Part shown: positions 1 through 8,964 of the stretch, in pieces
How the letters are laid out: the number at the start of each line of letters is the position of its first letter
Numbering within the stretch: position 1 is the stretch's first letter
Source of the DNA: Anthopleura xanthogrammica
Lineage: Eukaryota > Cnidaria > Anthozoa > Actiniaria > Actiniidae
Length of the DNA stretch: 64,000 nt
Direction of reading: 5' to 3'
Assembly (NCBI GenBank): GCA_964019055.1
Contig: OZ025208.1
Span: forward strand, 15,747,457-15,811,456
Program-made: the position numbers and the translations under genes
Notes under the pieces: generated by a model
Told to the model about the DNA's origin: nothing
The model's input: only the letters and a program-made list of their open reading frames with translations
Database searches by the model: none

Positions 1-1000
1 ATATGCTAAATAGTTGGAAAATATATCTTAGACAAAAAAAAAATATTTAGTTAAATTACAATTAAGGAATAGATAAAACAGAAAAGTATAAAAAAATTAT
101 TGAAAATTTAGTCACAGGAGGAAAAGAAAAGACGTCGAAGTGGTTTTGTGGTAGACGCGTTAGTTCCCGCGCTTTAATAGCCTTTGCAAAGCTGTATTTG
201 CCGTCAATGAATGGCGCCAGGGTTCTTACAATCGAATTAATATATTAAATCTACGACTTTTCTTTTGCTGAACGCTTGGGTTAAAAAGAAGAAGCACCAA
301 GCAATGCATTTTCATCGCTATTCGAGAATTTTATCGTAATTTAGTGAATGTAACTACATGTTTGCTCGTCAAATCTGGTCTGCTGAGTGAATTTACTTTT
401 GTTTTCGTGTGAAGTAGGAAACAAAGACTTTCTAAGCCTCGCCCATTCGACCAAACCATCGTATCGTTTCTAATTTTACACGTTTTATTAACTCAAATTA
501 TTGATTTGGAATCTCAAACGAATTTTCAGAATTTGAACATTCAATATTTTTTTCAAATCTCACACAAGGCGATGTCAAAGCTACAAAATTGGACGACAAC
601 TTTCGTATTAGTTCATCGAAATTCAAACAAAAATATTGAGTACAAAGTAGTTTCATTGTCAGTCAAAGCCCAATGAACGCAAAAAGCGCAGTTTTCCTAG
701 TCTTTATGGTTTGTATTCGATACAAAACTGTTTCATTATTGATAGCTATATTTAAGGATATAATTCACTGGTTAAAAGTGCTTCACTTTATTCAGTGTAC
801 TTAGGGTCTGCCCACGTACTGTCGATGCGTGGTTAGTCGCTTTTTTCGCGGTCAACTCCAGCTAGCAACAGGTCTAAGGACCATTAGTTCCGCGAATAAA
901 GTGAAAAAAACTGCAATTTGATGCCCTGGTAATGAATTTTCTTGAAGAAATTTCTTTCTTTATGGCACTGGATTTCATTTTAAAATATAAACTTGTGTAT
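1..1000. other. Intergenic or intronic DNA, nothing recognised
   Basis: AT-rich sequence with no long reading frame, no repeat family recognised and no clear splice pair. If the candidate exon at 1037-1213 on the minus strand is real, this stretch would be its downstream intron. Confidence 0.4.
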
Positions 1001-1036
1001 TTTTATATGGCATTAAAAAATCGTGTTTAATCTTAC

Positions 1037-1213
1037 CTCGATTTCCACTGACTGTTGCCTGAGCTTATCGTCTTGAACTGCACGGTTTTTCATCTCCTTG
1101 TCCCTCGATTGATTCATTAACAGTAGAAGAAGGCACAAAAACGTTGTCCACTTCGTTGGAAAGCAACTTGGAATCCTGACGTTGTCCCTGGTGTTTGATT
1201 TAGACCGAGTCAC
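1037..1213 (-). CDS. Candidate exon encoding a cytosolic tail plus membrane anchor
   Basis: A 59-codon open stretch on the minus strand ends exactly at a consensus splice donor (GAG|GTAAGA, intron starting at 1036). It encodes a short basic tail, a hydrophobic run (FLCLLLLLM), then a charged segment (DKEMKNRAVQDDKLRQQ) that could begin a coiled coil. That order is usual for type II membrane proteins. The first codon at 1213 is GTG, and no in-frame ATG precedes it before a stop, so the true start is probably in an upstream exon or the exon begins at the AG near 1226. Downstream exons were not found. The product is not identified; a chance reading frame remains possible. Confidence 0.33.
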
Positions 1214-1387
1214 GCCTATATCACCTGATTTGGTGCCTAAAGCATGATTTAATTATAATGCTAATGATATGAGCTACTTAAGAGCTCTTTTACGATGTTT
1301 ATATTGTTCAAGGATAACCACAAGATCTGCGGCTTGGTCTCTTGTCAGTGTTACTGTGTTTACGGTATTGGATTGCGCAACTGAAAA

Positions 1388-1388
1388 T

Positions 1389-1436
<48 letters not shown>

Positions 1437-1455
1437 CACCACCACCACCACCACC

Positions 1456-1517
<62 letters not shown>

Positions 1518-1570
1518 CACTACTACTACTACTACTGCAGCTGCTGCTGCTGCTGCTACTACTACTACTA

Positions 1571-1608
<38 letters not shown>

Positions 1609-1615
1609 TTACTAT

Positions 1616-1682
<67 letters not shown>

Positions 1683-1697
1683 GCCGCTGCTGCTCCT
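1388..1697. repeat. Trinucleotide microsatellite (ACT/ACC)n
   Basis: About 310 bp of almost pure trinucleotide repeat. It starts as (CTA)n, switches to (CCA)n, returns to (CTA)n and is interrupted by short GCT and ATT runs. All forward frames are open, giving homopolymer translations of Tyr, Thr or Leu that are not genes. Confidence 0.95.
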
Positions 1698-1997
1698 TTT
1701 TTGTCATATAATTATGATATCTCATCAAATGTTTATATTTTAGTGCATCTTTTCCTCAAAGAAAGTCGGAATATTGTATGAAAAAAGGTTTTACGGAACG
1801 TGATGCATAGTAATGTTCAGTCTCCGCGCGGTATTCAAAATGGCGGCAAAATTTTCAAACTTTCCAGGTTTCCGGAGCACGCACGAACCGTCCAATCACA
1901 ACGCGCTTCGATGCTTAGCCAAGCGGCCCTTTCTCCATTCTGAGCGTTCATTGGTCGTCCAAAACTAAGGTATAAAGACACTTGCAAAAGTGCCCTT

Positions 1998-2156
1998 AAG
2001 TGTGGTGGTGTCATCAACGAATGGAGAGGAAAAGTCAACGAACGCTCAGAATGGAGACAACTAGTGAAAACCACCTGTGAAAAAGTGAACGAAAAGAGGA
2101 TAGCTGAAGATGAACGAAGAAGGGAGAGAAGAAGAAGAGGAGTGCAATCAAAATAG
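1998..2156 (+). other. Possible C-terminal remnant of a LINE-like reading frame
   Basis: A 52-codon open segment ending in TAG encodes a basic, Trp- and Arg-rich tail containing WRGKVNERSEWRQLVKTTCE and a run of Arg and Glu. C-termini of this kind (R-x-x-WR-x-x-V) occur at the end of many LINE ORF2 proteins. No upstream reverse transcriptase was found and no start codon can be assigned. It could also be the last exon of an unrelated host gene. Confidence 0.22.
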
Positions 2157-2342
2157 ACTTTCTTTACTTAATTGACATTTTTCAAAAAAAAAAAAAAGTC
2201 TTGTATACAAGTTAATGTTAATTTTTGACCATTATCACTATTTTTCACTGTGATATGCTATGTCTCTTTACAAAGTGTAAAATGCTCGAATCGAGTAATA
2301 AATGGCGTATATATATATAAAAAAAAAAACGTGGACGCCCAT

Positions 2343-3430
2343 TTCTTCAAAAAAAAACTTCTATAGATCTACTATACTATAAGATCTACAATACATACCA
2401 AAATCAAAAAAAAAATGGCATTATTTAAAAATGATAAACTCCCATCATTGTTTTCTTTCGTTCACGTCAAAGCACATTTTACACCAAGACAAGTTTTTGG
2501 AACTATGTTTTCAGAGTGAGTTAACCTCGCCTGGATTTATTGGAATTCCCGTCCTCTTAATCTTCTTTTTCTCCAGTTTTCTTCTTTTTCATCCCGTTTG
2601 AATGTTTACATTAGCGGTGCGGAAAACTGTGATAAAGCGCGACAGTTTTATTCGCAATCAGTCGTCGATTTTGCTCGGGTTGCTCAGAAATTAAAAAGGT
2701 GACGCTATTATTTAATTCGTTTATGGAACTCTAATATGTTGAATTAATTGTGTGCCAACTTTTATAAAATTCACATTGGATCTTCATTTGCCCACTAACG
2801 TTCTTAAATATACCTGATATGGAATGGAACTCGCGGGATTCCACAAGCGAAAATTAAAATAGGAATTAACTTGGCCACAATATTAGAAATGAAGAAGCTG
2901 TGGATGACTCGAAATTACTTTTTGGTGACCGATGAGTTCCGATATTACATTGTTATTATATCGTAATTCGAATCAAATTAGCAAGCAACTTTACCAAATT
3001 GGTTTCATTATTGTTAAAGCAAGATTGAAAGAAGGACAGATGTTTTTTCTGCTCATTTTACTTCTATATATTGCTCGTTGGTGTTCGGTCTATTTTCGAG
3101 TTCATTCCAAGACTGTTAAACTTTCAAGAGGAAAGCCAAACTAGCGAGTTTACATCAACAGTGGACGTTTTCTTGTACTGGTAAAAGCTGAAGTTAGTTC
3201 AAAAGGATTAAAAGTAAGCGATACTATAAGGTAAGATTGGAGTGAAGCACGTTAAAATAGAAAAAAATATCAGAAGTTTTCCAAGAACCACACAGAAAAA
3301 TATGCTTTTTGAATAATAACACAACCAGCGTATATATGTCGTTTCTATAGTTACAGAATGGTACATCATAGGTTTTCAGCAGTTATATCTTGCAATGCTT
3401 CTAAGACTTAGACTGCCTTTCCTTTTATCT
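2343..3430 (+). repeat. Type A receptor unit, upstream block, copy 1
   Basis: About 1.1 kb that is closely repeated at 15895-17045 and 24528-25640, each time upstream of a type A receptor gene. It starts at the motif CTATAGATCTACTATACTAT and ends near CTTAGACTGCC. The short reading frames in it (for example 2932-3144) recur in the copies but are broken differently in each. That argues they are not coding and that the block moved with the receptor genes as a duplication unit. Confidence 0.8.
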
Positions 3431-3433
3431 TAT

Positions 3434-3624
3434 CCATGGATGGATGGATGGATGGATGGATGGATGGATGGATGGATGGATGGGTGGGTGGGTGGGTGGG
3501 TGGGTGGGTGGGTGGGTGGGTGGGTGGGTGGGTGGGTAGGTGGATGGATGGATGGATGGATGGATGGATGGATGGATGGATGGATGGATGGATAGATGGA
3601 TGGATGGATGGATGGATGGATGAA
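3434..3624. repeat. Tetranucleotide array (GGAT)n with a (GGGT)n core
   Basis: Uninterrupted (ATGG)n, then about 60 bp of (GTGG)n, then (ATGG)n again. Both strands are open and translate as WMDG or SIHP repeats, which are not proteins. Similar arrays recur upstream of each type A receptor. Confidence 0.95.
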
Positions 3625-3629
3625 TAGAG

Positions 3630-3946
3630 GATATTAAAATACATGGGCGCGCGGAGGTACGAATGTTATCTTCGAGTGTTGAAATGATCACTCACGAGTG
3701 AGCGCAGCGAACGAGTGAGAGAATTTCAACACGACAAGATAAAATTCGTATCTCCAAGTACCCATGTAATATTTTGTTTATTATATGATTATCAATGAAA
3801 AAGAAAAGAAAGCTTTTTCGAGCTTTTTTCTGCTATAAGAAGTAGGTAACCATAGTGATGATATTTTCACATGTGAAAATATCAAATTTTCGAAATATAG
3901 AAATATAGGTATTTCATTGATAATCATATAATAAGATGGGTATATT
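3630..3946. mobile_element. Fold-back MITE, nested palindromes
   Basis: Two imperfect palindromes sit side by side. One runs from about 3633 to 3773 and is centred on the motif GAGTGAGCGCAGCGAACGAG. The other is bounded by TATATGATTATCAATGAAA near 3783 and its complement near 3916-3937. Half of the first palindrome recurs at about 17574-17655, where a GGAT array truncates it. There is no coding capacity; mobility is inferred from structure and copy number. Confidence 0.6.
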
Positions 3947-3984
3947 GTACTCGATATGATATCTAAAGATTCAATAACAAAGCA

Positions 3985-4830
3985 GTTAGTGTAACTGGTA
4001 TATCATACAACTCGCGGGACCACAGGAGCGAACAATGAGAAATATCTTGGCCATGAGAAGTTTTTAATTAAAATCCCAATATCAGAAATGAAGGAGCTGT
4101 AGATGACTCAAAGTTACTTTTTGGCATCACAAAAGTAAACTATAGAGAGTGTCTGTCACATTGCGAGAATAACCGATGAGTTCAGATATTACATTGCTAT
4201 TATATAGAAATTTGAATCAAATTAGCAAGAACGTTACCAATTTGGTTTCATTGTTAAAGCAAAATAAAAAGAAGGGCAGATGCTTTTATTTCATTTTGCT
4301 TCTAATGCTCGTTAAAGTTCCGTCGTGTATTTCGTTTCAGTTCAAGGTTTTTCTTCGCTAGTTAAACTTCAATTGGACCGGAAGAACTATCTAGTTTACT
4401 TACGTCAAAGTGCATCGAGGTGTCCTTTTCTTCTAGTAAAAGCTGAAGTTCAAAAGAAGTAAAAGTGATACTATAAGGTAAGATTGGAGTGAAGCACGTC
4501 AAAATGGAAAAAAATACCATTTGGAAGTCTTTCCCGAACCAACCAAAATGCAATCAAACTTTGTTTCTATCGCTACAAAAAGGTTTCTAAAAATACCCCT
4601 TCAGAAGTTTTATCTTATTTTATTCTTTTCTTTTGAGTTTCTCTGCTATAAAGTTTGATAAGCACGGGTGGTGTGTGCTGCTGTAATGCGTCGTCTCTCA
4701 CCAATGCGACGGGAGTAGAATTGCTGGTAGGTTCTCTCCTGTGTTTAGAGGGTTTTTCTTCGGGTTCTCTGGTTTGCCTCCCTCTCTAAAATATAACTTC
4801 TAAATTTCAATTCGATCTAGGGCTTTCACC
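3985..4830 (+). repeat. Diverged copy of the receptor-unit flank with a SINE tail
   Basis: This stretch (TTCAATAACAAAGCAGTTAG onward) is related to the block preceding type B receptors at about 33430-34480 and 38460-39370. From about 4655 it carries the decayed 3' half of a tRNA-derived SINE, recognised by the phrase GTTCTCTCCTGTGTTTAGAG followed by TTTTCTTCGGGTTCTCTGG. No intact gene is present. Confidence 0.55.
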
Positions 4831-4928
4831 TAAGCCTAGGCCTGGAATAATGATTGTCCGTCGCTGTGCCCAAACCTGGCTGCGCTTTCATTTTGTCCCT
4901 TCTTTGTAACTTTCTTCTTTGCAATTGG

Positions 4929-5322
4929 TGATGAATGGATGGACGGACGGATGAGATGGATGGATGAGATGGATGGATGGATGGATGGATGGATGGATGG
5001 ATGGATGGATGGATGGATGGATGGATGGATGGATGGATGGATGGATGGATGGATGAATGGATGGATGGATGGATGGATGTGGATGGATGGATGGATGGAT
5101 GGATGGATGGATGGATGGATGGATGGATGGATGGATGGATGGATGGATGGATGGATGGATGGATGGATGGATGGATGGATGGATGGATGGATGGATGGAT
5201 GGATGGATGGATGGATGGATGGATGGATGGATGGAGGGAGGGAGGGAGGGAGGGAGGGAGGGAGGGATGGATGGATGGATGGATGTGGATGGATGGATGG
5301 ATGGATGGATGGATGGACGTTA
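4929..5322. repeat. Long (GGAT)n array with GGAG and GGATGT interruptions
   Basis: Nearly 400 bp of (ATGG)n, broken by a short (GGAG)n segment near 5234-5268 and by single TGTGG variants. It lies 60 bp before the pogo-like insertion and about 750 bp upstream of the first receptor gene. Likely highly length-variable between alleles. Confidence 0.95.
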
Positions 5323-5384
5323 TTTTTTAAATTCATATGCAGATTGAGGTTGTAACGTGCAACATGTAATTTCCAGCTGTTATA

Positions 5385-6051
5385 CAGTATGTTGCCCAGT
5401 TTCGTGACAGTACCAGTTTCGTGACAGTACCAGTTTCGTGACAGTACCAGTTTCGTGACACTTACAAATTAAGCTCGTTTTTAGCGACGGCTATTTAATA
5501 TTTCGGAAAACGAAGAGAATCGAAAGAAAGCCGAACATTCAACTTCGGAATGCATGTTTTGGCGATCTTTTTAAAGAACGTGTTTGTCAAGGAGAAGCCA
5601 TTTTTGTCAGGTGAGTGGAGTTGTCTGGACGAAAATCTTTGATTTTCACTGCGCAGTGAATTGCCCTTCGCTCGAAAACTAGGCATTAAAGTTGCTTATT
5701 GGCAAAGAAACAACTTAAGATTAGTACTTCAAATTTCACAACAAAATAAAGTTAAAGGTATGAAAATATGTTTTTGATTTGTTTTATTGAATTTTGTTGT
5801 GAATTACTTTGAAAACAATGCATTTTTACGTGTCACGAAACTGGCCCAGCTGTCACGAAACTGGGCACTTAAGTGGCCGTCGAAATATTCCTTTTATTTT
5901 ATAAAATTAAAAGATTCGAAGAAAATAACTACATCATAATGTTACCTGATAAATTTGCCTTTATGTGACAAAATTTTATAGAATTATCTTTTTTCCTAGA
6001 GAAGATACAGTATTCACAACATGAAGTGTCACGAAACTGGGCAACATACTG
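5385..6051. mobile_element. Non-autonomous pogo/Tc1-mariner-like element, 667 bp
   Basis: Terminal inverted repeats of about 25 bp begin CAGTATGTTGCCCAGTTTCG and end with the complement, flanked by a TA duplication at 5383-5384 and 6052-6053. The motif CAGTTTCGTGACA repeats four times at the left end and three times towards the right (near 5832, 5851 and 6028), as subterminal transposase sites often do. The paralogous leader of the gene at 17777 lacks the insert: its CCAGCTGTTAT runs directly into TTCAAA. There is no transposase. TA duplication and CAGT ends fit pogo/Tigger-type elements; the superfamily is inferred. Confidence 0.85.
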
Positions 6052-6076
6052 TATTCAAAATCTTTTGTTATTTTAG

Positions 6077-7024
6077 ATGAACAAAACTTGGATACTGAAA
6101 CTTCTAATGGTCGAGTTCATGAACCGCAGTCCAGCTACCATCGCTGTAGAGACAAGTATTTTACTCCTTATTGGACTGATTGCCATTGGAGGAAATCTTC
6201 TGATAGTAATCTCTATCTATCGTAATCCTAGTCTTCGTACCATCACTAACTATTTCGTACTTTCGCTCGCGATTGCAGACATTCTGTATCCAACCCTAAG
6301 TTTGCCTTTCACTCTCTCTTCGTCGATACAAAGCCGTTCTTTTTCCACACAAGAAACATGTGAGTTCCAAGCCCTGTTGAACACAAGTCTGATAATGGTC
6401 TGTGTTAGTAATCTTCTTTTCATGGCCGTCAATCGATTTGTGCGCGTCTGTAAACCTCACAAATACAAAAAAGTGTTCAGCAAGACTAAGGCTTTGGTTA
6501 TGATCGCTGCTATCTGGATTGAAGGCTTTAGTTTATCAGTATTGTATCGAATAGGCGGACTTCAGCTGGTTAGTGCCAAGTTTTTCCCATCCCAGATTAG
6601 TTGTGCGTACTTTTATCAATCACGAGATGTGATATCAACGATTATAACAAATGCCCTCCTTTCTATAGCCCTCGTCATACCATTCGCCATCATCGCCTAC
6701 TGCTACTTTAAAGTCTTCAAGAAAATCCGAGAACACAAGAGAAACATCGCTCCTGCCTCCAACCCAAACAGCCTGGGCACGAGTGTACAAGAAATCAAGG
6801 TCACGTGGATCATGTTCGCAGTTTTGATTGGATATTTACTAACCTGCATTCCTGCTCTTCTTCTCCCATTGATAAATAACTTAATATTGGTGAAAGTTCC
6901 TCGTCAGGTTCTCATGATTACGATCTTTTGTGCATCAAGTAGTTGTGCTATCAACCCCGTGATATATGGGTTAATGAACCCGGCTTTTAGACAGGAATAC
7001 AAGAAAATATTCAAACTGATGTAG
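6077..7024 (+). CDS. Melatonin-receptor-like class A GPCR, type A copy 1
   Basis: Intact single-exon receptor of 315 aa with seven hydrophobic segments. Landmarks are N40 in TM1 (GGNLLIV), D68 in TM2 (SLAIAD), C95 before TM3, N119-R120-F121 where most class A receptors have DRY, C176 in loop 2, P202 in TM5 and N293-P-V-I-Y in TM7. The NR[YF] triplet, the TM1 phrase GNLLIVISIYRN and the tail FRQEYKKI resemble vertebrate melatonin receptors, so a Gi-type membrane receptor is likely. The ligand is unknown. N2 and N16 are glycosylation sequons. Oddly, TM6 reads TCIP where all intact paralogues read TWIP, losing the conserved tryptophan, and TM4 has E149 for Gly. The start ATG directly follows an AG preceded by TTTTGTTATTTT, suggesting a spliced 5' UTR. 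A pogo-like insertion ends 25 bp upstream. Confidence 0.92.
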   Translation: MNKTWILKLLMVEFMNRSPATIAVETSILLLIGLIAIGGNLLIVISIYRNPSLRTITNYFVLSLAIADILYPTLSLPFTLSSSIQSRSFSTQETCEFQALLNTSLIMVCVSNLLFMAVNRFVRVCKPHKYKKVFSKTKALVMIAAIWIEGFSLSVLYRIGGLQLVSAKFFPSQISCAYFYQSRDVISTIITNALLSIALVIPFAIIAYCYFKVFKKIREHKRNIAPASNPNSLGTSVQEIKVTWIMFAVLIGYLLTCIPALLLPLINNLILVKVPRQVLMITIFCASSSCAINPVIYGLMNPAFRQEYKKIFKLM

Positions 7025-7125
7025 AAACATGAAAATTCCATTAATGAAAATTTAACGTAAACTGTGTTAGGCTTCTGTTGTTGTTGTATCACAGCGTAGA
7101 ACAACCACAACAGAGCTACAACAAA

Positions 7126-7384
7126 AGTAGTAGTGTAAGCACCGCACAGGCCGCGTTTGGGATGGGCTATGGATGGGCATTGATGGCCGGCTGATGGGCC
7201 GGTTGTTTATGTGTTGTCATGGTGACCCAGTGACGTAATAGATTCGTTAATTATTCATGCATGTACTATTGTTGGACGATTCTTTTGTTGTGGGATTCGA
7301 TTTATAGATCGCGGTGATTTTGAATTTTTTATCGAACTCTAAAGCTTAACCAAGCAAGTCAGGAAGCAAGAACAGGATCTGATT
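7126..7384 (+). repeat. Left terminal inverted repeat of the Polinton-like element
   Basis: Aligns to the complement of 14442-14698 at roughly 90% by eye, right up to the start codon of each terminal gene. A conserved TATA-like TTTATAGA lies about 80 bp before the ATG in both copies, so each repeat probably carries the promoter and 5' UTR of its terminal gene. Confidence 0.9.
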
Positions 7385-8170
7385 ATGGAATTAAGAAGTG
7401 GTCGTGTCCTCAGTTTTGAAAGCCAAGAGTCCACGATCCAAGATACTACCCTAGAAGATTCTGAAATGATACAACAACTGAAAACCTTATTTGGATTGTT
7501 GTTTTATCATATGGGTGAACGATTAGGCATCGAGGTAAATCTGCACGAATTCCAAATAATCCATGGAAGAAGACCGAACTTGATTGAATTGTATTCCTTG
7601 AGAGCGAACAAAGAATCCTGGCACACCATATTTCACAAAGTATGGAATCGTATGCAAGTAGAACTCCCTCCTGAGAAAGTACTTCACTTGATTCCCCACG
7701 TTTTACTTCAAGAGTATACCATACAGCCAGAACATCCTCTGTATTCTGAGCCCCATGCGGTACTGACCAAGTACATTCGAGATCTTTATGAGAATCACAG
7801 CTGTGAGAGAATGATTGAGTTCATGTGTGAAGAACACAGGATTAATGAACAGGCCTCGGTAGTACGCAACAGAAAATTGTATCTGAATCGGATCGCCTCA
7901 AGTTTAATCGGGCAGGTGTTTTTCCTACCTGATGGTACCTTCACCAAAATAATACCCTGGGAAAAGATGTTGAAGTCTGCAAGAAATGGATGCTGTTTCT
8001 TCTCTGAGAAAAATGGTGGCTGTACAGTAGTGAAACTACCTTATACCTACTTTACTATGATTCCTACCTACGAGTACAAGATCGTTGAAACGGGACAAAA
8101 GTTTACCAGTCACGAAACTAATGCGCGTAAAGCTCTGTTACTTCACAAGAGATGCACTGAGAAACACTAA
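7385..8170 (+). CDS. Terminal gene L of the Polinton-like element, unknown function
   Basis: Encodes 261 aa, starting at the first base after the left terminal repeat and transcribed inward. The first ~20 residues are polar and acidic. The middle (about 25-130) is predicted mainly helical, with several Trp and Leu-rich stretches. The C-terminal third contains GQVFFLPDGTFTKIIPWEKM and the Cys pair NGCCFF. I recognise no catalytic motif and no membrane segment. It does not visibly resemble polymerase, integrase or capsid proteins. It occupies the mirror position of the gene at 13899-14441 but shows no obvious sequence similarity to it. Function unknown; the intact frame within a mobile element supports it as a real gene. 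Confidence 0.7.
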   Translation: MELRSGRVLSFESQESTIQDTTLEDSEMIQQLKTLFGLLFYHMGERLGIEVNLHEFQIIHGRRPNLIELYSLRANKESWHTIFHKVWNRMQVELPPEKVLHLIPHVLLQEYTIQPEHPLYSEPHAVLTKYIRDLYENHSCERMIEFMCEEHRINEQASVVRNRKLYLNRIASSLIGQVFFLPDGTFTKIIPWEKMLKSARNGCCFFSEKNGGCTVVKLPYTYFTMIPTYEYKIVETGQKFTSHETNARKALLLHKRCTEKH

Positions 8171-8292
8171 TGGTTGTAATACTTTACAAGAAATATTTTG
8201 TGTAGTTTTTTGTTTATTGTTTGCCAAGATTTATTCATTTAAAAAAAAAAAATCCATTCAATCTATCTTGTCGTTTCAAATAGCTGTCATCA

Positions 8293-8450
8293 AGACCCGA
8301 CTATTGTCTGCAAAACAATACGATTAATGACTCATAAACGAAAAACAATGACAACTGCCAGTTACATGCAGCTAATTATTCAAATACGAAGGAAAGCGTT
8401 TAAAGTGTAAAATCTTTATTCGTCATTTAACATCAGTAATAACAATATTA
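8293..8450. repeat. Left inner inverted repeat with minus-strand poly(A) signal
   Basis: This 158-bp segment is an imperfect complement of 11761-11918. The shared words include AAGACCCGACTATTGT, TTAATGACTCATAAACGA, AATTATTCAAAT and TAACAATATTA. Read on the minus strand it contains AATAAA (8415-8420), 69 bp past the stop of the proline-rich gene. The two inner repeats therefore serve as 3' ends for the two outward-reading transcription units. Confidence 0.85.
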
Positions 8451-8488
8451 GATATCATCAACCATTTTTATTATTCTAAGGGTATGAA

Positions 8489-8929
8489 CTAGTGCTCATA
8501 TTTATAAGGAGAACGGTTCATCTTTACTCGTACTGATCGACGCACATTTTTTCCAGAGTTTTTAGTCGGATTGCCTTCTAAATAGTTTTTCAGTTCAAGA
8601 CGCGGTCGTTTTCGACGTTTAGGAAGTGAATCAGGTGGGGTCAAAAGCGAAGAAGGTGGTTGTATCAAGGGAGAAGGTGCCATGAAAGATGATGTAGGAG
8701 TTTGTGGCATTTGTGGTTCAGTGGAGAGTAACACAGGAGAGGCTGTGATAGGTGATGATGCGGGTGGAGGAAGAAAGTTAGATGGTTCAGCAGGTAGCGG
8801 CGAACTCCTTGCGGGTTCGATAGATAATTGGTTTGCAAGTAGTGACTGAAATTCTGCAGCTTGGCTGGGAATTGATGTTGGGCTAGCCAATCCCACAAGA
8901 CTGGGATTCATTTTCTTCTTGTAACTCAA
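8489..8929 (-). CDS. Proline/serine-rich protein with basic C-terminus, Polinton-like element
   Basis: Encodes 146 aa. The centre (about 35-105) is low-complexity Pro, Ser, Thr and Ala. It is followed by a basic patch, PKRRKRPRLELKNYL, that could act as a nuclear localisation or DNA-binding tail, and by a second basic stretch, NVRRSVRVKMNRS. It is likely disordered. It starts 35 bp after the stop of the ATPase gene on the same strand, separated by T-rich sequence, so both are probably expressed from the promoter near 10021. A minor virion or DNA-condensing protein would fit, but this is a guess from composition; no family recognised. Confidence 0.6.
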   Translation of the reverse strand: MSYKKKMNPSLVGLASPTSIPSQAAEFQSLLANQLSIEPARSSPLPAEPSNFLPPPASSPITASPVLLSTEPQMPQTPTSSFMAPSPLIQPPSSLLTPPDSLPKRRKRPRLELKNYLEGNPTKNSGKNVRRSVRVKMNRSPYKYEH

Positions 8930-8964
8930 ATAATTTTTTTTTTTTTAATTTTAATTTTTTTTTT

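Noticed and set aside
1269..1781. Open frames rich in Tyr, Thr or Leu over the trinucleotide repeat
   Set aside because: The frames exist only because a pure ACT/ACC repeat contains no stops; all forward frames are open and the flanks lack coding features.
4836..5355. WMDG and SIHP repeat proteins on both strands
   Set aside because: They are direct translations of the (GGAT)n microsatellite and change with array length.
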